Shown here piece after piece: positions 8,874 to 16,867 of a stretch of 64,000 nt of DNA; position 1 is the first letter of the stretch, and the number at the start of each line of letters is the position of its first letter. Both the position numbers and the translations under genes were made by a program. This DNA is from Boudabousia tangfeifanii (GTDB taxonomy: Bacteria; Actinomycetota; Actinomycetes; Actinomycetales; Actinomycetaceae): NCBI RefSeq assembly GCF_001856685.1, contig NZ_CP017812.1:2108001-2172000 (forward strand). The letters run 5' to 3'. Under the pieces are notes generated by a model, which worked only from the letters and a program-made list of their open reading frames with translations, searched no databases and was not told the DNA's origin.

Positions 8874-9599
8874 CTAGTTGTTAGCGTCGGTCAAGGCGAA
8901 GAAGGCGCCCTCGAGCGTGCTCTCACCGGTTTCACGGAGGTAATCGTCTAAGGTACCGTCAGCGATCAACCGACCTTGATGCATCAAAATGATCCGCTCG
9001 GCGTACTGGGTGGCTTCATCCAAGAAGTGGGTAGCGTAAAGAACGGTGGCTCCGCTTTGGGCGGCACCGTCAATCAGCCGCCAGAAGTCACGACGGGCAT
9101 GAGGATCCATGCCGGCAGTCGGTTCATCTAACAACATCAACGGAGCAGGTTTCAACAGTGCCAACGCTAGCTTCAGACGTTGCTTCTGACCTCCAGAACA
9201 CTTTCCCACCTTTTGCGAAAGGAAAGGCTTAACCCCGGTTTCTGCCACCACTTGGTCAACGAGGTCGCTGTGCCCAGCGAGGGCAGCAATGGAGCGAATG
9301 ATTTCCTCTACCGTCCAGTGCAACAAAAGTCCACCGGTTTGGAGCAGGGAGGTAATCAGATCGCGCTTTTGCGCTTCGGCAGGGGTGGTACCGAAGATTT
9401 CCACCTTTCCCTCGTCAATCGTCATCAGATCGAGGATTAGATTAAAAAGGGTTGATTTCCCAGCACCGTTGGACCCGAGGAGCGCCACCTTTTGCCCAGC
9501 TGGGATTTCTAAGCTGAGGTGATTAACTGCGCGCAAGGGCCCGTTTTTGGTCCGAAAGACCTTAGTGGCGTTATCTACTTTCAAAGCTAAATTGTTCAT
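8874..9599 (-). CDS. ABC exporter ATP-binding protein
   Basis: The ATPase subunit of the exporter, 241 residues. It shows Walker A G42-T50 (GSNGAGKST), a signature with Cys in place of Leu (CSGGQKQRLKLALALL), Walker B LMLLDEPTAGMD and the switch histidine in ATHFLDEA. It is the first gene of the four-gene exporter and two-component operon (9599 to 6205). The preceding 276-base gap separates it from the PTS gene, which terminates at the hairpin at 9796-9839. Confidence 0.95.
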   Translation of the reverse strand: MNNLALKVDNATKVFRTKNGPLRAVNHLSLEIPAGQKVALLGSNGAGKSTLFNLILDLMTIDEGKVEIFGTTPAEAQKRDLITSLLQTGGLLLHWTVEEIIRSIAALAGHSDLVDQVVAETGVKPFLSQKVGKCSGGQKQRLKLALALLKPAPLMLLDEPTAGMDPHARRDFWRLIDGAAQSGATVLYATHFLDEATQYAERIILMHQGRLIADGTLDDYLRETGESTLEGAFFALTDANN

Positions 9600-9795
9600 G
9601 CTTCTAGTTTGCTAGAAACGCAAAGAAAATATAAGTCCCTTCTGTCATCACTTTTCTAGGAATTTTGCCTAAGGGTCTCCCTGACAAATGTCACGGTGGG
9701 AATCTGAAACTAGCTACCTGCACCCCACTACCTAGCAGCATCCCACTCCTCCCGAACAATACGAACCGGCCTAGTTTTCTAGAAGGCGACAAAAA

Positions 9796-9839
9796 GTTGA
9801 GGCCCTCCCCCGAAGGGAAGGGCCTCAACTGAAAGTTAT
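9796..9839 (-). terminator. Terminator of the PTS EIIC gene
   Basis: On the minus strand GTTGAGGCCC..GGGCCTCAAC forms a stem of about 14 bp (9796-9810 with 9825-9839) around a short CGAA-centred loop, followed by TTTTT. It lies 37 bases beyond the EIIC stop codon. Confidence 0.85.
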
Positions 9840-9875
9840 CGCTAGTAACTCAACAGGTTACTAATCGGCAACTAC

Positions 9876-11297
9876 TCACTTAGCGTTCTTGCCAGTGCGC
9901 TGTGCAGCGGTAGCCTGAGCTTCTGCGAATGCATCAGCGGTGTCATCGTCTTCGCGACCAGGGGTCTTGAAGTCGAACTTGACAATCATGAAGCGGAACA
10001 AGAAGTAGTAGATGACGGCGAAGATGAGACCAAGGATGATCAACATGATCGGGCCCTGGAACCAGCCGCCGGACTTGTCAGCCGACTTGCCTAGGTTGAG
10101 CAAGAAGTCGATCGCACCAGCGGAGAACGAGAAGGAGTCCTTCGCGCCCAAAGCGTTGGTGACAGCCAAAGCGGTACCGGTGAGAACAGCGTGTACAGCG
10201 TAGAGTGGGAAGGCTGCGTATGCGAATGCGAATTCTAGAGGTTCGGTAACACCGGTTAGGAAGGCGGTGAAACCAACGGAAACCATAAGAGCGGTGGTAG
10301 CAGCGCGCTTCGATTCCTTCGAAACATGTGCCATTGCCAAAGCAGCTGCTGGCAATGCGAACATCATGATTGGGAAGAAGCCGGAGGTGAAGTTACCGGT
10401 CCAAGCGGAGGTTTCTGGAGTACCGGAGAAGAAGCAGGTGAGGTCACCGTGTAGTTCCTTACCGGAAGCGTCGGTGCAGGTACCTAGCTGGAACCATGGG
10501 ATGGAGTTCCAGAGGTGGTGCAAACCGAATGGGATCAAGAGACGGTTGATAACACCGTAGATGAAACCAACGAATGCCTTCGAAGCGGAGGAAGCGTCAG
10601 GTGCACCTGCGCTCATCAACCAACCACCGAGCTTGACGTTGATCAACCAGTTGAATGCTGGGTAGATGAAGCCCATAACGACACCAACGAGCATGGTGAC
10701 GAAGGAGGTTACGATCGGCACGAAGCGGCGGCCACCGAAGAAGGCCAACCAATCCGGCAACTTGATGCGGTAGTACTTCTGCCATAGGAGAGCAGCGAGG
10801 ATACCAACAATAATGCCGCCCAAAACACCGTAGTTAACTTCGGTGGCTGGGACGTCCTTCATCAAACCACAAAGACCAGCGACGCCTTCCTTAACGGAAT
10901 CGCCTTCACAGAGGGCCTTGATGTCATCAGTTACGTCGATGTTCTTCTTCATGTCGAAGACGTAACCCGACATAACCTTTTCCATTGCCTGGAATACGAG
11001 GTAACCGAATACTGCAGCAACACCGGTCGAGCCATCGGACTTCTTAGCGAAGCCGACTGCGACACCAACGGCGAAGAGCATTGGAAGGTTACCGAATACG
11101 GCGCCACCAGCGGCTGCCATAACCTGTGCTACCGGATCCAAGAACGGCATGTACTTGGAAAGGCCATCAGCACCGAGAACGTCGGGCTGACCAATACGGA
11201 GCAGCAAACCAGCTGCTGGCAGGGTAGCGATAGGCAACATCAAGGAGCGACCGAGTCGCTGGGCAAGGGCGAATGCCTTGCTATCTTGTTTAGCCAT
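9876..11297 (-). CDS. PTS EIIC permease, glucose/N-acetylglucosamine class
   Basis: The membrane channel of a sugar phosphotransferase system, 473 residues. It opens with the EIIC pattern (LGRSLMLPIATLPAAGLLLRIGQ) and carries the substrate-site GVTEPLEFAFAY motif near residue 345. There is no EIIB cysteine domain and no EIIA domain, so this is a stand-alone EIIC that must work with EIIB and EIIA encoded elsewhere. Such split EIIC proteins are known in actinobacterial GlcNAc systems. The ATG at 11295-11297 has AGGAG eight bases upstream. A DasR-like 16-mer sits just downstream of a TTGACA promoter, supporting N-acetylglucosamine as substrate; glucose or maltose remain possible. Confidence 0.9.
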   Translation of the reverse strand: MAKQDSKAFALAQRLGRSLMLPIATLPAAGLLLRIGQPDVLGADGLSKYMPFLDPVAQVMAAAGGAVFGNLPMLFAVGVAVGFAKKSDGSTGVAAVFGYLVFQAMEKVMSGYVFDMKKNIDVTDDIKALCEGDSVKEGVAGLCGLMKDVPATEVNYGVLGGIIVGILAALLWQKYYRIKLPDWLAFFGGRRFVPIVTSFVTMLVGVVMGFIYPAFNWLINVKLGGWLMSAGAPDASSASKAFVGFIYGVINRLLIPFGLHHLWNSIPWFQLGTCTDASGKELHGDLTCFFSGTPETSAWTGNFTSGFFPIMMFALPAAALAMAHVSKESKRAATTALMVSVGFTAFLTGVTEPLEFAFAYAAFPLYAVHAVLTGTALAVTNALGAKDSFSFSAGAIDFLLNLGKSADKSGGWFQGPIMLIILGLIFAVIYYFLFRFMIVKFDFKTPGREDDDTADAFAEAQATAAQRTGKNAK

Positions 11298-11350
11298 TTT
11301 CTAAACTCCTGAGTCTAAAGTTTTTGATACAGCAGCTTTGCTGCACCAGG

Positions 11351-11375
11351 CTAGGTCCCTCCGGTAGGAACCTAG
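11351..11375 (-). promoter_or_regulatory. Inverted repeat in the PTS leader
   Basis: CTAGGT (11351-11356) and ACCTAG (11370-11375) are complementary, with additional CC/GG pairing inside. It lies 54-78 bases upstream of the EIIC start, within the predicted transcript, so it can act as an RNA hairpin or as a protein operator. There is no T-run after it. Confidence 0.4.
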
Positions 11376-11386
11376 ACAGTCCAAAC

Positions 11387-11402
11387 AGTTGTCTGGACCA
11401 CT
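11387..11402. promoter_or_regulatory. DasR-like operator (dre) candidate
   Basis: The minus strand reads AGTGGTCCAGACAACT, which matches 13 of 16 positions of the dre consensus ACTGGTCTAGACCACT that I recall for the GntR-family regulator DasR in streptomycetes. It is placed at the predicted transcription start of a PTS EIIC gene, a typical DasR target. The match was made by eye. Confidence 0.5.
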
Positions 11403-11409
11403 AGAGAAT

Positions 11410-11438
11410 AGTTTTAACGCAGGGATAGAAAATGTCAA
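11410..11438 (-). promoter_or_regulatory. Predicted promoter of the PTS EIIC gene
   Basis: A perfect TTGACA (minus strand, 11433-11438) is followed after 17 bases by the weak -10 AAAACT (11410-11415). The DasR-like site starts about 8 bases downstream, where a bound repressor would block initiation. Confidence 0.4.
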
Positions 11439-11617
11439 GCAGACAACAGAGTTGAAGCCAAACTGTAACATTTGCGAGATCTTTCGTAATTTTTCTGCTC
11501 TACATCACGTCTAAACGTAAATTAGATTGAGATTCCAACGAATTTTTATTCTCATTCAGTTATTAAAGTTGTTTCCTAAACCACTTAAATTCGCAATACG
11601 TAAATCGTCCCGTTAAA

Positions 11618-11643
11618 GTTTTTAGGGCTTGAGACCCAAAAAC
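11618..11643. promoter_or_regulatory. Inverted repeat upstream of the alanine symporter gene
   Basis: GTTTTTAGGG (11618-11627) and CCCAAAAAC (11635-11643) pair with one bulged A around CTTGAGA. It lies about 160 bases before the chosen start codon and could be an operator or an RNA hairpin. Confidence 0.3.
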
Positions 11644-11801
11644 CTATGGTCTAACCACTTGTGTTTATTAAATTTTTAGGGTTTCGCCTTTTGCCGTTTT
11701 TATGTGGTGGGATGAAGCTTGGAGGTTGCTGCCATGCGCAGCAGGGTTCAACTTTACATCCCTTCGTAACGGCCTGTAACTGTTGTATATCGAAGGAAAT
11801 T

Positions 11802-13706
11802 ATGTTTTTTTCGCCCCTGTTAGGCACTGCCATGCCGCGATTGAACCAGCTGGCTGGTTTGCAACCTGCGCAAACCTGGAGCGAGAAGGTTAATCAGGCT
11901 ATCTCTAACGCTTTAGACCCTTTTGTTAACGCGCTTTCCAGCGTGGTCTTTTTTGCCCCTAAGATCGGTGACGTGGAAATCCCACTGATTGTGCTCTGGC
12001 TTTTGGCTGGCGGCATTTTCTTCACCGTTTACCTTTCTTTCCAGCAGCTACGCCCATCTGCCCACGCTCACTCGCGTCGTTTGGTTAAGGGCATGTTCTC
12101 GCGCCACACCGACCCGGGCGAAGTTACCAGTTTCCAGGCCTTGGCCACCGAGCTTTCCGGTACGGTCGGCCTCGGCAATATTGCTGGTGTGGCTGTCGCT
12201 ATCACCCTTGGTGGCCCTGGCGCTACCTTGTGGATCATCATTGCTGGCCTAATTGGTATGGCTTTGAAGATGGCAGAAGCTACCCTCGGTGTGAAGTACC
12301 GTGAAGTGGCCGAGGACGGTACCACTTCCGGTGGTCCCATGTACTACCTACAAAACGGCTTGGCGGAGCAAGGTAAGCCCCTACTTGGCCGCATCCTCGC
12401 GATTTTCTTCGCTATCGCTACTGTTTTCGGCGTTACTGGTGCCGGCAACATGTTCCAGTCAAACCAGGCTGCTGCCCAGCTAGTTCACATTACCGGCGGA
12501 GAAAATGGTTTCCTCTACGGTCGTGAATGGCTAATCGGTGTAGTTTTCGCGATTGTGGCCGGCGTAGTAATCCTCGGTGGTATTCAGAAGATTGGTGCGG
12601 TTACCTCTAAGGTTGTCCCTTTCATGGCCGTCTTGTACTTGGTCATGTGCCTCTTCGTGATTATCCCAAACATTTCCCAGATTCCAGCCGCTTTTGAAGA
12701 AATCTTCGAGGGCGCTTTCACCGGTCATGGCATTGCCGGCGGCGTGCTAGGCGTCATGATTGTGGGTCTACGTCGTGCCGCTTTCTCCAACGCCGCTGGT
12801 GTTGGTACCGCTGCGATGGCTCACTCTGCCGTGAAGACCCGTCGTCCTGCGACCGAAGGTTTCGTGGCCATGTGGGAACCTTTCGTGGACTCGGTGCTGA
12901 TTTGTACTTTGACCGCTTTGACCGTGATTATTTCCGGTGTTTGGCACAATGGTGAAAATGTGGAAGGCGTGCAGCTAACTGCATCGGCTCTTTCCACTGC
13001 CGTTTCTTGGTTCGACATTCCGCTGACCATTGCGGTTGCTCTCTTCGCTTTCTCCACCATGCTTTCGTACTCCTACTACGGCATGAAGGCCGTGGGCTAC
13101 CTCTTCGGTGGATCCCGTAAGGCCGAGCAGACCTACAACATCATTTACTTGATTTTGATTGTGGTTGGTGCGGCTGCTTCCTTGGATACCATCATTAACT
13201 TCTCGGATGCCATGTTCTTCCTCATGTCGATTCCGAACCTGTTGGGTCTTTACTTCCTAGCTGGCGTTGTTAAGCGTGAAATCCTCGGTCACCGCGAAAA
13301 GGTTGACGCCGGCGTAATTTCCGAGGTTGAAGAACACGAAGCTACCGGCATCTTCTCGACTGGTCCAGATTCGGATCCAACTCACGTAGAGATTGCACAT
13401 GCCGAAACTGTTGCTGCTTTCGAAGCAGCCGCAGAAGCCCGTTATGATGCGGAAAACGCCACTAACGACGCTTCCATTTCGGACGAGATTACTGCCGACC
13501 GAGTTGCCGAGGCCGAGGCCGCTGCGGCCATGGCTGTCGAGACTGCGGCGACTGCTCGTCAGATCGTGATCGAGGCTGATGACCACACTGGAATGCTTCC
13601 AGATCATGCCGAAGTTGACGCTTTGGTTAGTGGACATGCCACCGAGTCTTCGATCAATAGTGATAATGAAGACGATTCTGAAAGCGCATCAGAGCAGCAA
13701 AGCTGA
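11802..13706 (+). CDS. Sodium:alanine/glycine symporter (AgcS/AlsT family)
   Basis: A secondary transporter that imports alanine or glycine with Na+. I place the start at the ATG at 11802 (MFFSPLLGTAMPRL) because AAGGAA lies 5-6 bases before it; the frame is open 47 codons further upstream, but that sequence is Cys-rich and unlike the family. The family signature is clear: GLGNIAGVAVAITLGGPGA, then GGPMYYLQNGL, SNAAGVGTAAMAHS and YSYYGMKAVGYLFGG. About ten membrane helices occupy residues 50-500. The last 110 residues are an Ala/Glu/Asp-rich soluble tail (AEAAAAMAVETAATARQ) not usual for the family. The MFS gene follows after 12 bases, so the two are probably co-transcribed. Confidence 0.92.
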   Translation: MFFSPLLGTAMPRLNQLAGLQPAQTWSEKVNQAISNALDPFVNALSSVVFFAPKIGDVEIPLIVLWLLAGGIFFTVYLSFQQLRPSAHAHSRRLVKGMFSRHTDPGEVTSFQALATELSGTVGLGNIAGVAVAITLGGPGATLWIIIAGLIGMALKMAEATLGVKYREVAEDGTTSGGPMYYLQNGLAEQGKPLLGRILAIFFAIATVFGVTGAGNMFQSNQAAAQLVHITGGENGFLYGREWLIGVVFAIVAGVVILGGIQKIGAVTSKVVPFMAVLYLVMCLFVIIPNISQIPAAFEEIFEGAFTGHGIAGGVLGVMIVGLRRAAFSNAAGVGTAAMAHSAVKTRRPATEGFVAMWEPFVDSVLICTLTALTVIISGVWHNGENVEGVQLTASALSTAVSWFDIPLTIAVALFAFSTMLSYSYYGMKAVGYLFGGSRKAEQTYNIIYLILIVVGAAASLDTIINFSDAMFFLMSIPNLLGLYFLAGVVKREILGHREKVDAGVISEVEEHEATGIFSTGPDSDPTHVEIAHAETVAAFEAAAEARYDAENATNDASISDEITADRVAEAEAAAAMAVETAATARQIVIEADDHTGMLPDHAEVDALVSGHATESSINSDNEDDSESASEQQS

Positions 13707-13718
13707 AAAAATAGATAG

Positions 13719-15134
13719 GTGAAGTCCTATTTAGATTTGTATCGGATTCCCGGTACCTTTATGTTTTCGCTAGCTGGCTTTGTAGCCCGCTTCCCGATGT
13801 CATTCGTGGGTCTGGCGACAGTACTTTTACTGACCCAGACCCACGAGTCATACACGGCAGCTGGTCTAGTTAACGCTGCCGCGATCATAGGGTTCGCTTC
13901 TTTTGCCCCATTTTTGGCTCGTTTGGTTGAACAGTTTGGTCAGTCAACCATCATGCGACCTTCAATTGTTATTTCGGTGCTTTCTAACCTAGCACTGATT
14001 TATTTTGCTTTACATGTTGCCCCTGTTTGGTTATTAGCTATTTTTGCGGCTGTTGGTGGTGCCGCTTCGGGTTCGATCGGTGCGATGGTTCGCTCGCGTT
14101 GGTCGCATACTTTGCATGATCCGGAACAATTGCAGACGGCTTTCGCCCTCGAATCTGCCTTGGATGAAGTGGTTTTCATTTTTGGTCCGATCATTGCCAC
14201 CACCGTTTCGGTACACCTCTTCCCTGCCGCCGGCTTACTTTTAGTTACCATTTTTTCGCTTTTTGGCGGCATGTGGTTCTTTAGCCTCAAGTCGACCCAA
14301 CCGAAACCAACTGGCCGCTCTAAGGGTGGTTCGAACGGCACATCGCCGATGCGCGCCCCAGCTTTGTGGGCTATCGGCGCTGCCTTTATCGGTTCGGGTA
14401 CGCTCTTTGGGGCGCTTGACGTGGCGATTGTGGAGTTTACTCGCTTGTTAGGTCACCCTGGCAGTGCTGGTTTACAGCTTGGCATTATGGCAGCGGGTTC
14501 CTTGTTGGGCGCCCTCGTTTATGGGGCACGCAAGTGGTCTTGGCCTTTATGGAAGCTTTATGTCACCGGCATGGCCTTGTTGTCTTTGGGCACCACCATG
14601 TTTATTTTTGCTTCCACTCAGGTGGTCATGGGTATTCTCATGTTTATTACCGGCATTGTGGTGGCCCCAACGATTACGAACGCCTACTCCTTGGTCGAAC
14701 GGATTGTTCCTAAGACTCGCTTGACCGAGGGGCTTACTTGGATGAACACCTTCATGAACCTTGGCGTGGCTCTGGGCACTTCGCTGGGTGGTATGTTGAT
14801 TGACCGTTACGGCTATCGTGGTGGTTTGGCTTTGGCAGCCCTGGCTTCTTGGGCCATGTTCTGGGTGGCTCTTTCCACCAGTTCGCTCATTCGCAATGCG
14901 GTCAACAAGGGGGCGGCAAAAGCCACTTTGCGTGGCACTTTGAAAGCACGCTTAGGCCGTCGGCGTAATAAGTCCAGTTGGACCACCGATCAGCAGCATG
15001 TCACCCCTTCGGGCGATGTTAAATGGGCCCTAACTCCTAGCGAATTAGAGGAAGAAGCTGGCGTGGTCATTCCTGGGGAAGACGTTCGCCGCGTCCCAAC
15101 TGGCCGTATGGAGCAGCCGGAAAACAACGGTTAA
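13719..15134 (+). CDS. MFS transporter, 12 helices
   Basis: A major facilitator superfamily carrier of 471 residues that starts with GTG at 13719, 12 bases after the symporter gene. It has twelve hydrophobic segments and a central basic loop (STQPKPTGRSKGG). Its loops resemble the drug or peptide efflux branch more than sugar porters (MVRSRWSHTLHDPEQLQTAFALESALDEVVFIFGP, a pattern common in actinobacterial MFS proteins of unknown substrate). The final 70 residues are hydrophilic. Substrate unknown; the operon context with an alanine symporter may suggest an amino acid or peptide. Confidence 0.88.
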   Translation: MKSYLDLYRIPGTFMFSLAGFVARFPMSFVGLATVLLLTQTHESYTAAGLVNAAAIIGFASFAPFLARLVEQFGQSTIMRPSIVISVLSNLALIYFALHVAPVWLLAIFAAVGGAASGSIGAMVRSRWSHTLHDPEQLQTAFALESALDEVVFIFGPIIATTVSVHLFPAAGLLLVTIFSLFGGMWFFSLKSTQPKPTGRSKGGSNGTSPMRAPALWAIGAAFIGSGTLFGALDVAIVEFTRLLGHPGSAGLQLGIMAAGSLLGALVYGARKWSWPLWKLYVTGMALLSLGTTMFIFASTQVVMGILMFITGIVVAPTITNAYSLVERIVPKTRLTEGLTWMNTFMNLGVALGTSLGGMLIDRYGYRGGLALAALASWAMFWVALSTSSLIRNAVNKGAAKATLRGTLKARLGRRRNKSSWTTDQQHVTPSGDVKWALTPSELEEEAGVVIPGEDVRRVPTGRMEQPENNG

Positions 15135-15161
15135 ATCGGCTTAAAACCTAATAAAGATAGT

Positions 15162-15211
15162 ATTAAGCGCCGCCTCTGAGTCCCCGCACGGAAACAGAAA
15201 CGGCGCTTAAT
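15162..15211. terminator. Long-stem hairpin between convergent genes
   Basis: ATTAAGCGCCG (15162-15172) and CGGCGCTTAAT (15201-15211) form an 11-bp perfect stem around a 28-base loop. No strong T-run follows on either strand. Its position between the MFS gene and the convergent flavoprotein gene suggests a bidirectional terminator of the U-less kind. Confidence 0.55.
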
Positions 15212-15243
15212 CTTTGGTGTAACCTCGACTAGTTTAGCTTAAG

Positions 15244-16632
15244 TTACTTCGCAGCGGAAATTACCTCCGCGATTCCTTCAGTGGCACTTGGGTGCGTGTA
15301 GATTTCAGCGGCCAACTGGGTGGCAGTGATTTCGTAGCGCATTGCCAGGGCAACGAGGTTAATGACTTCGTGCGAGTTCGGCATGAGCAGCTGCGCACCA
15401 AGGATTTGGTCGCTATCTGCATCGATTACGAACTTGAGCAAACCAACTGGCTGCTGCACGATCTTGGCCCATGGCATGGTGGCCACAGCGGCGGTTGGCT
15501 TGGTGCCAACCTTGATGTTCTTGCCGGCTTCGCGTGCTTCCTTTTCGGTCATACCGACAGAAGCCAAAGGCACGGACAAGTAGATGGTGTTAGGTACAGC
15601 CTTGCGGTCTGCAGTGGAACGCTGGCCTTCACCGGTGAGCTGGTCGAGGACGATCCGGAAGTCGTCCAAGGAAATGTAGGTGAACTGTGGGCCACCGTTA
15701 ACGTCACCAACGGCCCAAACACCGTCCACGTTGGTACGGAGGTGATCATCGACCTTGACGGCGCCACGTTCAGTGGTTTCAATGCCAGCGGCTTCTAGGT
15801 TTAGGTCGTCGATGGCTGGGCGGCGACCGGTAGCCGCAAGCACATAGTCTGCGGTGAAGGTTTCGGCCTGACCGTCGTTCTCGTAGTGAACGGTGATCTG
15901 GTCGTCGTCTTCGGTAACTTCGGTGATCTTGACGCCGGCAAAAGCCTTAACGCCAGAGCTCTGGAGTACCTCGACGGCGGCCTCGGCCACGTCATCATCG
16001 CTACGTCCGAAAAGCTTCGGAGCGGCTTCGAGCAGGAGTACCTCGGTGCCGAAAGTAGCGAAGAGGCTAGCGAACTCAGCACCGATGGGGCCACCACCGA
16101 TTACTGCCAGCTTGGCTGGACGAGTTTCGAGCATCTGAGCTTCGGTGGAAGTGATTACGCGCTTGGCTTCCTTCAAACCTGGGATCGGCACTAGGGAGGA
16201 GACAGCCCCGGTGTTGATCACAATGTTTTCGGCGGAAAGTTCGAGGGTCTCGTTACCAGCAGAAACCTCAACGGTCTTAGGACCGGTGAACTTTGCCAAA
16301 CCAGTAATCACAGTTACCTGTGGGTTGCTTTCTAGCATGTTGAGGTTGGCGGCACGCATCTTGTCAGTTAGCTTGCCACGGAAAGTGGTGGCGGCAGCGA
16401 ACTGCTTGGCACCATCGACCTCGGCAGAAAGGTTGTCTGAAGCAGCGGCGAAGGTTTCAGCGCGGTGAACCAAAGCCTTGGTAGGAACACAACCAATGTT
16501 GATGCAGGTGCCACCGTACATCTGGTCGGAACGTTCTACCATTGCGACTTTGTGTCCAGCGTTAGCGTAAGCCCCAGCGAGGGTCTTACCAGCTTTACCG
16601 AAGCCAATAACGATCAGATCAAACTTTTCCAC
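15244..16632 (-). CDS. rclA: RclA-like pyridine nucleotide-disulfide oxidoreductase
   Basis: A class I flavoprotein disulfide reductase, 462 residues. Its N-terminus (IVIGFGKAGKTLAGAYANAG, then MYGGTCINIGCVPTKALVH) follows E. coli RclA/YkgC closely as I remember it. RclA uses NAD(P)H to reduce Cu(II) and protects against hypochlorite and copper. The FAD motif GFGKAGK is at 10-16, the redox pair is C43/C48, the NAD site is VIGGGPIGAEFASLFATFG, and the C-terminal HPSATE supplies H447/E452. The gene starts with GTG at 16632, with GAAGGAG nine bases upstream. A large palindrome lies 44-76 bases upstream. Mercuric reductase or lipoamide dehydrogenase are less likely: no E2 genes are near and there is no C-terminal Cys pair. 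Confidence 0.85.
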   Translation of the reverse strand: MEKFDLIVIGFGKAGKTLAGAYANAGHKVAMVERSDQMYGGTCINIGCVPTKALVHRAETFAAASDNLSAEVDGAKQFAAATTFRGKLTDKMRAANLNMLESNPQVTVITGLAKFTGPKTVEVSAGNETLELSAENIVINTGAVSSLVPIPGLKEAKRVITSTEAQMLETRPAKLAVIGGGPIGAEFASLFATFGTEVLLLEAAPKLFGRSDDDVAEAAVEVLQSSGVKAFAGVKITEVTEDDDQITVHYENDGQAETFTADYVLAATGRRPAIDDLNLEAAGIETTERGAVKVDDHLRTNVDGVWAVGDVNGGPQFTYISLDDFRIVLDQLTGEGQRSTADRKAVPNTIYLSVPLASVGMTEKEAREAGKNIKVGTKPTAAVATMPWAKIVQQPVGLLKFVIDADSDQILGAQLLMPNSHEVINLVALAMRYEITATQLAAEIYTHPSATEGIAEVISAAK

Positions 16633-16658
16633 GGGATAACTCCTTCAAGGATGGGATT

Positions 16659-16673
16659 GTGGCGGTTTGCCAC
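16659..16673 (-). promoter_or_regulatory. Small hairpin in the rclA leader
   Basis: GTGGC (16659-16663) and GCCAC (16669-16673) enclose GGTTT, just upstream of the ribosome binding site. Confidence 0.3.
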
Positions 16674-16675
16674 GG

Positions 16676-16708
16676 CTCAAATGCAGCACAATGCTGCCTA
16701 CATTTGAG
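16676..16708. promoter_or_regulatory. 33-base nested palindrome upstream of rclA
   Basis: CTCAAATG (16676-16683) and CATTTGAG (16701-16708) are exact inverted copies, and inside them GCAGC (16683-16687) and GCTGC (16693-16697) form a second arm pair. The element lies 44-76 bases before the GTG start. It looks like an operator for a dimeric or tetrameric regulator; no regulator gene is adjacent. Confidence 0.5.
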
Positions 16709-16867
16709 TAAACACGAACCCTTGCGGAATTATTCCCACCAGTTTTTTTGCTGGCCGAGGGCGGGGACGGGCTAGGCGAAAGCAACGGGGAAAACGGGCT
16801 GTTAGCTGGGACGCTAAGGGGTGAGAGTCGCGCTCGCTAACTTAGTCTGGCCGCCAGCTGCCAATAC

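Larger units (their letters stand above)
11298..11801. other. 504-base divergent regulatory region
   Basis: This non-coding stretch separates the PTS gene (minus) from the alanine symporter gene (plus). It holds an inverted repeat in the PTS leader (11351-11375), a DasR-like operator (11387-11402), a TTGACA promoter (11410-11438) and a second inverted repeat (11618-11643). The AT-rich section 11460-11600 shows nothing I can name. An open frame from 11661 runs into the symporter, but the ribosome binding site favours the start at 11802. Confidence 0.6.

Noticed and set aside
11661..11801. Upstream extension of the alanine symporter gene
   Set aside because: The 47 extra residues are Cys-rich and unlike the family, and AAGGAA lies right before the ATG at 11802.
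11618..11801. Glycine riboswitch before the Na+/alanine symporter
   Set aside because: The tandem aptamer pattern and the conserved GGAGAG/CCGAAGG cores are not visible.
15292..15798. 168-codon plus-strand frame opposite rclA
   Set aside because: Shadow of a well-supported flavoprotein gene with intact FAD, NAD and redox motifs on the other strand.
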